NCBI GenBank assembly: GCA_036260415.1
Contig: DASZZX010000034.1
Location: forward strand, 1 to 27,918
DNA length: 27,918 nucleotides
Origin: DASZZX01 sp036260415
Lineage (GTDB): Bacteria > Actinomycetota > Nitriliruptoria > Nitriliruptorales > JAHWKO01
Reading direction: 5' to 3'
Shown here: positions 8,914-15,668 of the stretch, one piece after another
How the letters are laid out: each line of letters starts with the position of its first letter
How positions within the stretch are numbered: position 1 is the first letter of the stretch
Position numbers and translations under genes: made by a program
The notes under the pieces: generated by a model
What the model was told of the DNA's origin: nothing
Seen by the model: only the letters and a program-made list of their open reading frames with translations
The model's database searches: none

Positions 8914-8955
8914 CGGCGCATCCTGTCCACCTCTGAACGGCGAGCGCCCGCAGCC

Positions 8956-10593
8956 CTACTCCTCGGTGCGGAACACCGTCGACCAGCGCTGGTTGGTGCC
9001 GGAAGGATGAGGCTCGAAGCCCTGCACGGTGTCCTTCATGGCGTAGATCCGACCGACACCCGCCATGGGGACGACCCCGACCTCGTTGTCGACCAGCTCG
9101 TGCATGGCCTCGGCGGCTAGGCGCTGCAGCTCCTCGGGGTCGGTGGCCTCCTGCGTCTGGTCGATGAGGCGCTCGAAGTCGGTGTCCGGCCCCGGCGAGA
9201 TGATCTGGGCGTTCGCCCCCGTGGCCTTCGAGTACCAGCGCAGCGAGAGCAGGAAGGCTGGGTTGGCGTCGTTCTGGTTTGGAGCGGAGAAGTCGAGGTC
9301 GTAGGTGCCGTTGTCGAGTGCCTCCCGGTAGGCGCCGGGGTCGAGCTGCAGGATGTTGGCCCGGATGCCGACCTCGGCCAGCTGAGCCTGCACGAACTCC
9401 ACGGTGGTGAGGTCGATGCCGGTCCCGCCGGCACCAGGCGAGAAGACGACGTCGAGCTGCAGCGGCTGGCCGTCCTTCACCCGGATCCCGTCGGGCCCCG
9501 GCGTCCAACCCGCCTCGTCGAGCAGCTCGGCGGCTGCCTCGGGGTCGTAGGGGATGCCCTCGACCATGTCGGCGTGCTCGCCGAGCACCGCCGGGGGCGC
9601 CACCGTCTCGACGACCTCGCCGTTGCCGCCGAGGACCCCCTCGACGTAGGCCTCCTGGTCGATCGCGTGGGCCACGGCCCGCCGCAGGTCAGGGTCGGCC
9701 AGGATGCGCTCGTTGCCGTTCACGTCCCGCCGGGCCACGTAAGCGAGCTGGACCTGGCCGACGGGCGCCACCTGGATCCTGATCCCCGCTAGCCCCTCGA
9801 GGCTGGAGAGCACTCCCCGGGGCACGCCGGTGATGAGGTCGACCTCACCGTTCTGCAGGGCCAGGGTACGGGTGGTGTCGTCGGGGATGAACCGGAAGGT
9901 GATCTTGTCGAGCTCCGCCGGCTCGCCCCAGTAGTTCTCGTTGCGCTCGACCACCAGCCGCTCCGCCGGCACGTACTCCGAAACCTGGAACGGGCCGGTG
10001 CAGACCATGCCTTCGACGTCGTTCAGCGGGTCGCTGCCCGGAGCCATGATCGAGTAGGTGGGGTGGTTGATCTGCTCGACCAGGCGCAGGTTCCTGCTCG
10101 TGGGCGTTACCTCCACTGTTCGTTCGTCGACGGCGGTCGTCGAGTCGGGCCCGAGGAAGGCGAAGCCGCTCGTCTGGGGCTCCTCGACGGTGTAGTCCAG
10201 CGAGGACTTCACCGCCTCAGCCGTCACCGGGCTGCCGTCGCTGAAGGTGGGGCCTTCCTTGAGGGTGAAGCGGAAGGTGTTGTCACCCACCAGCTCCCAG
10301 TCGCTGGCCAGGCCCTCGCCCACCTCGAACTCGGTGGTGAGGACGACGAGGGTCTCGCAGACGTCGGCGTTCAGCGGGTAGTTGGGGATGCGCTTCTTGT
10401 CCTCCTCGGAGGCGTCCTCCCAGGGGTCGCCGGCATGGCCGACCACCAGCTCCTGCTCGGCGGCCCGCTGGGCGGTGTCCTGGCCGGGGCTGGCGGTCGG
10501 GCCGGCCGCGCCCGGCTCCTCCTCCGCTCCCTGGCCGCACGCCACCGCCACCAGTACCACACACCACGAGACGACCACCACGCGTGCACGCAT
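8956..10593 (-). CDS. ABC importer substrate-binding lipoprotein, peptide/nickel family (SBP_bac_5), importer 2
   Basis: A 545-aa solute-binding lipoprotein with the signal MRARVVVVSWCVVLVAVAC and predicted lipidation at Cys19. A Glu/Ala/Pro-rich linker precedes the mature domain (ELVVGHAGDPWEDAS). Family landmarks include LASDWELVGDNTFRFTLKEG, LRRAVAHAIDQEAYVEGVLGG and AAELLDEAGWTPGPDGIRVKDG. ATG 10593 is supported by AAGGGA 7 nt upstream. Operator copy C lies 67 nt upstream. Sequence identity with the importer 1 lipoprotein looks modest, so the two probably bind different ligands or forms of one ligand. Confidence 0.9.
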   Translation of the reverse strand: MRARVVVVSWCVVLVAVACGQGAEEEPGAAGPTASPGQDTAQRAAEQELVVGHAGDPWEDASEEDKKRIPNYPLNADVCETLVVLTTEFEVGEGLASDWELVGDNTFRFTLKEGPTFSDGSPVTAEAVKSSLDYTVEEPQTSGFAFLGPDSTTAVDERTVEVTPTSRNLRLVEQINHPTYSIMAPGSDPLNDVEGMVCTGPFQVSEYVPAERLVVERNENYWGEPAELDKITFRFIPDDTTRTLALQNGEVDLITGVPRGVLSSLEGLAGIRIQVAPVGQVQLAYVARRDVNGNERILADPDLRRAVAHAIDQEAYVEGVLGGNGEVVETVAPPAVLGEHADMVEGIPYDPEAAAELLDEAGWTPGPDGIRVKDGQPLQLDVVFSPGAGGTGIDLTTVEFVQAQLAEVGIRANILQLDPGAYREALDNGTYDLDFSAPNQNDANPAFLLSLRWYSKATGANAQIISPGPDTDFERLIDQTQEATDPEELQRLAAEAMHELVDNEVGVVPMAGVGRIYAMKDTVQGFEPHPSGTNQRWSTVFRTEE

Positions 10594-10660
10594 GACGATC
10601 CCTTCGCTCGTCGGCTGGACCGCTCCCGGGGCGGGTGACTACCACCCACCTGCCCCGGGA

Positions 10661-10683
10661 GGTAAGTGCGTGACGCACCTACC
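10661..10683. promoter_or_regulatory. Palindromic operator copy C, between importer 2 and cooC1
   Basis: GGTAAGTG (10661-10668), seven bases, then CACCTACC (10676-10683). This is the best palindrome of the three copies. With one extra flanking base on each side, the 12-nt arms AGGTAAGTGCGT and ACGCACCTACCT around a central G differ from perfect symmetry at one position. It lies between the divergent lipoprotein gene (start 10593) and cooC1 (start 10720), so it could control both. Confidence 0.65.
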
Positions 10684-10707
10684 TGTGGGCGGTCCCGTGC
10701 GCCGCGT

Positions 10708-10713
10708 TACGCT
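10708..10713 (+). promoter_or_regulatory. -10-like box for a probable leaderless cooC1 transcript
   Basis: TACGCT fits the TANNNT -10 pattern and ends 6 nt before ATG 10720, which would place transcription start at or next to the A of the start codon. There is no Shine-Dalgarno sequence in that interval. Leaderless mRNAs are common in Actinomycetota. Similar TACGST boxes occur upstream of several other genes in the window (4885, 12396, 13513, 23012, 23022). Confidence 0.4.
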
Positions 10714-10719
10714 CGCCGC

Positions 10720-11484
10720 ATGCGCATCGCGTTCGTCGGCAAGGGCGGCTCGGGCAAGTCGGCGATCGCCGGCACGCTCGCCCGGCTGCTGGCTCGCCAC
10801 GGCGAGCCCGTGCTGGTGCTGGACTCGGATCCCATGCCGGGCCTGGCCCTGTCGCTGGGGATGGACGCCAGCGACGCCGGCATCCCCGACGAGGCGATCG
10901 AGGAGAACCCCGACGCCCAGGCTCCGCGCTTCCGGCTGCGTGCCGGCCTCACCGCGGCCGAGGCGGTCGAGCGCTACGCGGCGGTCGGTCCCGACGGAGT
11001 GCGGCTGCTGCAGATGGGCAAGCTGAGAGGGCATGTCAGCGCGGTGGCGCGCTCGCAGTTCGCCTTCCGGCAGATCACGCGCGAGCTCGAGGACGGGGCC
11101 TGGCACCTGGTGGGCGACCTGCCCGGCGGCACCCGCCAGCCCTACTTCGGATGGGGCCGCTTCGCCCGCACCGTGCTGGTGGTGGCGGAGCCGACCGCCA
11201 AGTCGCTCCTGTCGGCCCGCCGGCTGGCCGGCCTGGCTGGCGGCGAGGACCCCCCACGCGTGCTGGCGCTCGCGAACAAGGTCCGGGAGCCGGCCGACGC
11301 TGATCACGTCGCCGCGCGCACCGGGCTGGAGGTGGTCGCCGCCGTGCCGTGGGACGAGGAGCTCGCCGAGGCCGAGCGGGCCGGTCGCGCCCCGGTCGAT
11401 CACGCCCCGCGGTCCGCGGCGGTGCGAGTGGTCGAGCAGCTGGTCGACCTCCTCCGCACCGAGGAGGATGGCGCAGCGGGCTGA
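10720..11484 (+). CDS. CooC-like P-loop ATPase lacking the CxC metal motif
   Basis: A 254-aa MinD/ParA/CooC-family ATPase starting MRIAFVGKGGSGKSAIAG, with the deviant Walker A KGGSGKS at residues 8-14 and a switch I-like LDSDPMPGLALSLGM (about 34-48). CooC proteins are nickel-insertion chaperones for CO dehydrogenase, and homologues occur near other nickel enzymes. The stretch that should carry the CxC nickel site (about residues 100-115, LLQMGKLRGHVSAVARSQ) has no cysteine, unlike the paralogue at 11609. The Walker B-like segment is LVGDLPGGTRQPYFG rather than DxEAGI. It may be a regulatory or heterodimer partner of that paralogue. It lies next to operator copy C. Role in hydrogenase nickel insertion is inferred from context. 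Confidence 0.8.
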   Translation: MRIAFVGKGGSGKSAIAGTLARLLARHGEPVLVLDSDPMPGLALSLGMDASDAGIPDEAIEENPDAQAPRFRLRAGLTAAEAVERYAAVGPDGVRLLQMGKLRGHVSAVARSQFAFRQITRELEDGAWHLVGDLPGGTRQPYFGWGRFARTVLVVAEPTAKSLLSARRLAGLAGGEDPPRVLALANKVREPADADHVAARTGLEVVAAVPWDEELAEAERAGRAPVDHAPRSAAVRVVEQLVDLLRTEEDGAAG

Positions 11485-11486
11485 GG

Positions 11487-11530
11487 ATCGTGCATGGTTG
11501 CGCTGGCATCCTGGCGCAGGGACGCACGAT
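11487..11530 (+). other. Nested inverted repeat between the two CooC-like genes
   Basis: Outer arms ATCGTGC (11487-11493) and GCACGAT (11524-11530) enclose inner arms TGCGC (11499-11503) and GCGCA (11514-11518). It begins 3 nt after the cooC1 stop and has no T-run after it. It may act as a weak terminator or an RNA-stability element. A -10-like TACAGT follows at 11570-11575, which would give the second ATPase gene its own promoter. Confidence 0.35.
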
Positions 11531-11608
11531 CGCCCCTGGGCCCCGTTCCGCAGCACCGCGGGCGGCAGGTACAGTCGCGTCCAGCACCCCGTACCAGGAG
11601 CAGCGGAC

Positions 11609-12349
11609 ATGAAGGTCGCGGTCGTCGGCAAGGGCGGCTCCGGCAAGACCACCACGGCGGCGGTCGTCGCGCGGGCGCTGGCCCGGCGCGGGGCGAACGT
11701 GGTGGCGTTGGACTGCGACGCCAACGCCAACCTCGGCATCTCGCTTGGGATCGGCGAGGACGCCACGGAGCAGCTCGTGTCGATGCGCCAGGCGGTCGAC
11801 GCCGGCGAGACCGAGCACGCCAGCCAGGTGGACGACCTGCTGGCACGGTTCGGCGCCGACGCGCCCGACGGCGTGCGCCTGGCCGTGGTGCACCGCATCG
11901 ACAACCCGGTGTCGGGCTGCCCCTGATGCGGGCTCAACGCCGAGCAGTTGCTCGGCTCCGTGGAGTCCAACGGCCGGACGGTCGTGGCCGACTTCGAGGC
12001 GGGCATCGGCACGCTGACCCGGATGCAGCCGGGTGACGTCGACGCGGTGCTGGTCATCGTCGAGCCGACGCCGAAATCGATCGAGGTCGCCAGCCGCGCG
12101 GCAGACCTCGCCCGTGAGCGGTCGCTCGGCCGCATCCTGGTGGTCGCCAACCGGGTGCGTGACGCAGCGGACGTCGACCGCATCCGTGCCGCTCTGCCGG
12201 GCCACCACGTGGTGGCCGTACCCGACGATCCCGCCGTCCTGCAGGCGGAGCGCGAGGGGGTGGCTCCGCTCGACCAGAGCCCGCGCGCCCCGGCGGTGCA
12301 GGCGCTTGTCGACCTCGCCGAGTCGCTGGTGAAGGTCGGAGCCGCCTGA
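11609..12349 (+). CDS. CooC-like nickel chaperone ATPase with in-frame TGA (candidate selenocysteine) at codon 106
   Basis: Read through the TGA at 11924-11926, this is a 246-aa CooC-family ATPase in one frame. Walker A is KGGSGKTT (8-15), switch I is LDCDANANLGISLG (34-47), Walker B is ADFEAGIGTLTR (about 125-136), and the nucleotide-base region IVEPTPKSIEVA follows. The TGA falls in GCP-TGA-CGLNAEQLL. CooC proteins have a CxC metal-binding motif at this place, so the TGA replaces the second Cys (C104-P-U106). Coding character and family similarity continue unbroken on both sides with no frameshift. A 7-bp hairpin with loop AGUU begins 12 nt after the TGA (separate entry). ATG 11609 has AGGAG 8 nt upstream. 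The alternatives are a TGC-to-TGA nonsense mutation or a base-call error, which would leave a 105-aa fragment without Walker B. Confidence 0.75.
11924..11956 (+). promoter_or_regulatory. Candidate bacterial SECIS element (TGA codon plus hairpin)
   Basis: After the TGA (11924-11926), the arms GCCGAGC (11939-11945) and GCTCGGC (11950-11956) form a perfect 7-bp stem closed by the tetraloop AGTT (11946-11949). Nineteen nucleotides separate the TGA from the loop, and a G lies in the first two loop positions. Both agree with published general rules for bacterial SECIS elements (loop about 16-37 nt after UGA; a G among the first two loop bases; upper stem of 4 bp or more). I recalled these rules and did not compute a fold. 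The hairpin could arise by chance from the codons for AEQLLG in GC-rich DNA. Confidence 0.55.
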
Positions 12350-12355
12350 TCACGC

Positions 12356-12407
12356 GCGGCGACCCTGCCCCCTGGCGGCCGGCGCCACCTGGCGCTACGG
12401 TCGCCGC
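12356..12407. other. Large inverted repeat between the CooC-like gene and the small protein gene
   Basis: Perfect 9-nt outer arms GCGGCGACC (12356-12364) and GGTCGCCGC (12399-12407) enclose a second near-palindrome, GCGCCA-CC-TGGCGC (12382-12395). A -10-like TACGGT (12396-12401) overlaps the right arm. There is no T-run. It may be an attenuator, a protein-binding site over a promoter, or simply GC-rich symmetry. Confidence 0.35.
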
Positions 12408-12421
12408 GGCGGGAGGTGGGG

Positions 12422-12709
12422 ATGAAGTTCCTGGTGCTGTGGCGCATCGAGATCGCGCGCCTCTCGCCGGACGTGGTGCGGGCCGTGCTGCGCATGCCCG
12501 AGTACGCACAGCCGCTGGAGGAGCACGGCAAGGTCATCGCCCGCTACCACATCGTGGGTGGTCACGGCGGGGCGTGGATCTACGACGTGGACTCCAACGA
12601 GGAGCTCGAGCTGCTTCTGGCGAGGGCGCCCGTCTACAACTTCTCGCGCTACGAGATCCACCCGCTGGCTGACATGGCCGCTGCGCCGCTGCAGGAGCCG
12701 TCAGGGTGA
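12422..12709 (+). CDS. Small muconolactone isomerase-like ferredoxin-fold protein
   Basis: A 95-aa protein beginning MKFLVLWRIE. The second half, IYDVDSNEELELLLARAP and YEIHPLADM, closely follows the muconolactone delta-isomerase pattern (DVESNDELHNLL, then a hydrophobic strand ending in HPL/TPL). A small dimeric alpha/beta ferredoxin-like fold is therefore expected. There is no aromatic-degradation gene nearby, so the ring-isomerase function is doubtful. Its placement between a CooC-like ATPase and a hydrogenase maturation protease suggests an accessory role in hydrogenase function, which is inference. ATG 12422 is chosen because GGGAGG lies 5 nt upstream. A GTG two codons earlier is possible. 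Confidence 0.75.
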   Translation: MKFLVLWRIEIARLSPDVVRAVLRMPEYAQPLEEHGKVIARYHIVGGHGGAWIYDVDSNEELELLLARAPVYNFSRYEIHPLADMAAAPLQEPSG

Positions 12710-12718
12710 CCGAGCAGC

Positions 12719-13207
12719 TCAGGACCAGTCGACGCCGAACTCGCTGACCACGCGGCGCACCTCGCTCACCGCCGCCGGCACCCCCGCAACCGCCGCCGCA
12801 GAGAGCCCCTCGCCGAGCTGATCGGGGTCAGCGACCTGGCAGCCGACCAGCCAGACGTCGCCGGGCAGGACCCCCAACGCCCGGGCCAGCATGAGCGCAC
12901 GCTCCGGCGTGGAGTAGTGCATGTCCGCAAGCTGGTCGCGGCGCGCCATCGGCGAGAGCGTCTCGACGTCCAACACGTCGGGGCGCATCACCACCACCGT
13001 GCCGGGGGGGCGTCCCAGGTCGAGCGCATCCACCACCACCAAGGCGTCCACGCCTGCGAGCAGCTCCTGAACCAGGTGGATCCCGCCGATGCCCACCTCC
13101 ATCACCTGCACACCGGCCGGGACCGCTTCCCGCAGCAGCCACCGGGCCACCGTGTTGCCGAAGCCGTCGTCGCCCCGCAGCAGGTTGCCGAAACAGGCGA
13201 CGATCAC
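12719..13207 (-). CDS. [NiFe]-hydrogenase maturation endopeptidase (HycI/HoxM/HupD family)
   Basis: A protein of about 162 aa beginning at GTG 13207 with MIVACFGNLLRGDDGFGNTVA. The GN-LL--DDG-G motif is the N-terminal signature of the peptidase family that removes the C-terminal tail of the hydrogenase large subunit after nickel insertion. The Asp in DDGFG (residue 13 or 14) matches the metal-sensing acid. A second landmark, LVVVDALDLGRPPGTVVV, matches the conserved D-A-D region, and WLVGCQVADPDQLGEGLS is the usual C-terminal block. The reading frame stays open upstream to 13765, but that part has no family similarity, so GTG 13207 is preferred. The gene is convergent with the small protein gene (9 nt between stops). 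Together with hypC it points to an active [NiFe] hydrogenase. Confidence 0.88.
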   Translation of the reverse strand: MIVACFGNLLRGDDGFGNTVARWLLREAVPAGVQVMEVGIGGIHLVQELLAGVDALVVVDALDLGRPPGTVVVMRPDVLDVETLSPMARRDQLADMHYSTPERALMLARALGVLPGDVWLVGCQVADPDQLGEGLSAAAVAGVPAAVSEVRRVVSEFGVDWS

Positions 13208-13633
13208 CCGGACCTGTTCGTCCGGCCGCTGACCGCCTGCCACCGACGTCTCGACCCTGGGCGCCTGCACGCCGCCCGACGGCGAGGGACGGTCACCGCC
13301 GGCGCGTCCGGAGGCGGCAGGGTGGTCGTCGCCGGACCCTGGAGTGCCGTCCGGCCGCGTCCGTGACGCACCGAGGCTATCCACCGGCACCGTCCACCGT
13401 GCCCTCCTCGGCGCCGCCGAAGGCGCCGTTTCGGCCAGCGTAACCGCAGTTGGTGGCACCGACCGCGGACGGTCACCACCGTGCCACGTTGATGGCACCG
13501 TGCCCGGGCCGCTACGGTCCGCCAGCAGGGCACGTGGCATGCGTCGGCGTGTGCATGTGGCGGCGCGCGCCCCGACATGCGACGAGGGGAGACGCGGCGA
13601 GGTGGAGACGCGGCGAAGGGGAGGACCGCGGCG
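13208..13633. other. 426-nt divergent intergenic region with repeated inverted motifs
   Basis: This region separates the protease gene from the FtsH-like gene. It holds GGCGCC at 13410-13415 and again at 13422-13427 (a possible hairpin), GTGGCAC (13453-13459) paired with GTGCCAC (13481-13487) around an inner stem GACCG-CGGA-CGGTC (13461-13474), and GGCAC-C-GTGCC (13494-13504). A -10-like TACGGT occurs at 13513-13518. No gene is supported in it. It probably contains both divergent promoters and one or more operators. Confidence 0.4.
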
Positions 13634-15226
13634 GTGAGCATCCTCATGCGCCCCGAGTTCCTGCTCGCCGCGCTCGCGATCATCGCAACCGCCGCGATCG
13701 CGCTGTACGTCAACGGACTGCTCCCGGGGCGCCGCCGCAGGGAGCGGGCTCGAAGAGCCGAGCACGACCTGGGCTCCAACACACAGCAGCCCACCAAGCG
13801 GGACCCCGGCGAAGGGGACGACTCGGGACTCGAGATCGTGTCGGAGCGGCCGGTCGTCACCTTCGCCGACGTGGCCGGGCTGGACGAGTCGGTCGCCGAA
13901 CTGCAGGAGCTACGCGAGTACCTGGCGGAACCCGCCCGCTTCCACCTACTGGGTGCGGAGCTGCCGCGCGGTGTGCTGCTGTGCGGACCGCCGGGGAACG
14001 GCAAGACGCTGCTCGCTCGCGCACTGGCCGGCGAAGCGGGGGTGCCGTTCCACTACGTGTCCGCGGCCGCGTTCGTGGAGCGGTACGTGGGGGTCGGGGC
14101 GGCCCGCATCCGGCGGCTGTTCGACCAAGCCCGTCGGCGGGCGCCGGCGATTGTGTTCCTCGACGAGCTCGACGCGGTGGGTCGAAGGCGGAGCAGCGCG
14201 GTCGCCGGGGACCGCGAGTTCGACCACACCCTCAACCAGCTGCTCACCGAGCTGGACGGGTTCGAGGGCAGCTCGGGCGTGCTCATCGTCGGGGCGACGA
14301 ACCGACCGGAGCTGCTCGACTCCGCGCTGGTGCGTCCGGGTCGCTTCGACCGGCGCATCATGGTGGACCAGCCGGACCGCAGGGGACGCGAAGCGATCCT
14401 GCGTCTGTACGGCTCGCGACGCCCGTGCTCGCGACGCATCGACTGGTGGCAGGTCGCTGGCCAGACCGCCGGTCTCAGCGGCGCCGAGCTCGCGCGGGTA
14501 GTGAACGAGGCGGCCCTGCTGGCGGCCCGGCACCAGCGCGCGGAGGTCTCGGCCGACGATCTCGACGAGGCGATCACTCGTCTGCAGGCCGGCCCGCGGC
14601 GCGATCGCCTGTTGCGCGACGAGGACAAGCGGCTGATCGCCTACCACGAGTCGGGGCACGCGCTGGTGGCTCTGCTGCTACGCGGCATCGAGCCGCCGGC
14701 ACGCGTGTCGATCGTCAGCCGGGCGGGTGCGCTCACCCGCTCGCCCTGGGCGCTGCCCGAGGACCGCGAGGTCGTGACCCAGCGAGAACTCATGGCCCAG
14801 CTGATGGTGCTGCTGGCGGGACGGGCGGCCGAGCTGGCGGTGTTCGGTGAGCCCAGCTCACGCGCCGAGGACGACCTCAGGGAAGCGGCGAGCCTGGCGC
14901 GCCGCATGGTGGAGCGCTGGGCGATGACCGGCGAGTACGAGCTGGCCGGCAGGGAAATCCTGGACGACGTGTCGTCTTGGACCCCTCACGGGTCGGACCG
15001 GGCGGTGCGCCGCCTGGTGGATCGCGCGGAGCGGGGTGCCCGCACGATCCTGGCCGACCGCGCCGACGACCTCCGAAGGGTCGCGGACACGCTGGCGGAG
15101 CAGGAGACGATGGAGCTCGCCGCCATCGCCGAGCTCACCGGCCAGTGGGCGTGGCTGGAAGAGCGTGGCGACGGCGGCGATCCGCGCGCTGTGCGGCGTC
15201 AGCTTCAGCTGCGCGTGGCCCCGTAA
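13634..15226 (+). CDS. FtsH-like membrane AAA+ zinc metalloprotease
   Basis: A 530-aa protein with one N-terminal membrane helix (about residues 8-30), a charged linker, then an AAA+ domain: Walker A GPPGNGKT (118-125), pore-type loop YVG (151-153), Walker B IVFLDELD (173-180), sensor 1 GATNRPE and Arg-finger region RPGRFDR. A protease domain follows with the zinc motif HESGH (338-342) and a downstream acidic ligand candidate in SSRAEDDLREAASLARRMV. It is shorter than typical FtsH (about 610-650 aa) and lacks the second membrane helix and periplasmic domain. GTG 13634 is supported by GGGGAGG about 8 nt upstream. The final 22 nt overlap cbbS on the opposite strand. It degrades or remodels membrane or soluble proteins. 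A RuBisCO-related role is only suggested by position. Confidence 0.87.
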   Translation: MSILMRPEFLLAALAIIATAAIALYVNGLLPGRRRRERARRAEHDLGSNTQQPTKRDPGEGDDSGLEIVSERPVVTFADVAGLDESVAELQELREYLAEPARFHLLGAELPRGVLLCGPPGNGKTLLARALAGEAGVPFHYVSAAAFVERYVGVGAARIRRLFDQARRRAPAIVFLDELDAVGRRRSSAVAGDREFDHTLNQLLTELDGFEGSSGVLIVGATNRPELLDSALVRPGRFDRRIMVDQPDRRGREAILRLYGSRRPCSRRIDWWQVAGQTAGLSGAELARVVNEAALLAARHQRAEVSADDLDEAITRLQAGPRRDRLLRDEDKRLIAYHESGHALVALLLRGIEPPARVSIVSRAGALTRSPWALPEDREVVTQRELMAQLMVLLAGRAAELAVFGEPSSRAEDDLREAASLARRMVERWAMTGEYELAGREILDDVSSWTPHGSDRAVRRLVDRAERGARTILADRADDLRRVADTLAEQETMELAAIAELTGQWAWLEERGDGGDPRAVRRQLQLRVAP

Positions 15227-15636
15227 CGCTCTCCGTGCGGCTTCTCGGTGGCGTACGAGTGCAGCTCGTAGTCGACGCGTGCGGCGGGGCCGGAGCGGCG
15301 ATCGAGGCGGAACCCCGGTTCGTGCTCCGGCCGGTGCACGATGAAGTCCAGCATGATCCCCTGGCGTTGGCGGGTGTTGGAGTAGGCCCGGATCGCGATG
15401 TAGTGGTGGGGGTTCGCCTCCCGGCAGTCGGCCATCTCCGTCAGCACGTCCTGGGGGTCGTCCAAACCCCACCTGGGCCGGCCCCACATCTGCCAGTAGT
15501 CGTTGCGAGGGTGGGGGTCGTCGGTGTACTCGACGCCGATGCCCCATCCGTTGTCGATGGCGTAGCGGACCTGAGCCGCTATCTCCTCCTCGGTCAGGTC
15601 CGGTAGGTACGAGAACTGTCCCTGCTTGAGTCGCAT
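15205..15636 (-). CDS. cbbS: RuBisCO small subunit, red-type form I
   Basis: A 143-aa small subunit starting MRLKQGQFSYLPDLTEEEI, the standard red-type (form IC/ID) N-terminus. Family landmarks are GWGIGVEYTDDPHPRNDYWQMWGRPRW, read as VEYTDDPHPRN and YWQMWG, then CREANPHHYIAIRAY and FIVHRPEHEPGFRLDRR. The C-terminal extension (VDYELHSYATEKPHGERY) is a feature of red-type subunits, where it forms an extra hairpin in the central channel of the L8S8 enzyme. ATG 15636 has GAGAGGAG upstream. It follows cbbL after 80 nt containing a strong hairpin. Confidence 0.95.
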   Translation of the reverse strand: MRLKQGQFSYLPDLTEEEIAAQVRYAIDNGWGIGVEYTDDPHPRNDYWQMWGRPRWGLDDPQDVLTEMADCREANPHHYIAIRAYSNTRQRQGIMLDFIVHRPEHEPGFRLDRRSGPAARVDYELHSYATEKPHGERYGATRS

Positions 15637-15668
15637 GTTGGCTCCTCTCGGTGGTGGGAGTGGTGGGA

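Noticed and set aside
1259..10593. Assigning nikABCDE or dppABCDF gene symbols
   Set aside because: The family is clear but ligand specificity cannot be read from sequence. The nickel role rests only on context.
69..10683. Calling the shared palindrome a NikR or Nur box
   Set aside because: The half-site (GGTAAGTG) and the 7-nt spacing differ from the NikR and Fur-family consensus sequences I know, and no regulator gene is next to it.
11609..11926. Treating the CooC-like gene as a pseudogene truncated at TGA
   Set aside because: The frame is unbroken on both sides, coding bias and family motifs continue after the TGA, and the stop falls at a metal-ligand Cys with a well-placed hairpin. A nonsense mutation cannot be excluded but is less likely.
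13634..15226. Identification of the AAA+ protein as the RuBisCO activase CbbX
   Set aside because: It has a membrane helix, an HESGH zinc protease motif and FtsH-type length and domain order. CbbX is a soluble AAA+ protein of about 300 residues without a protease domain.
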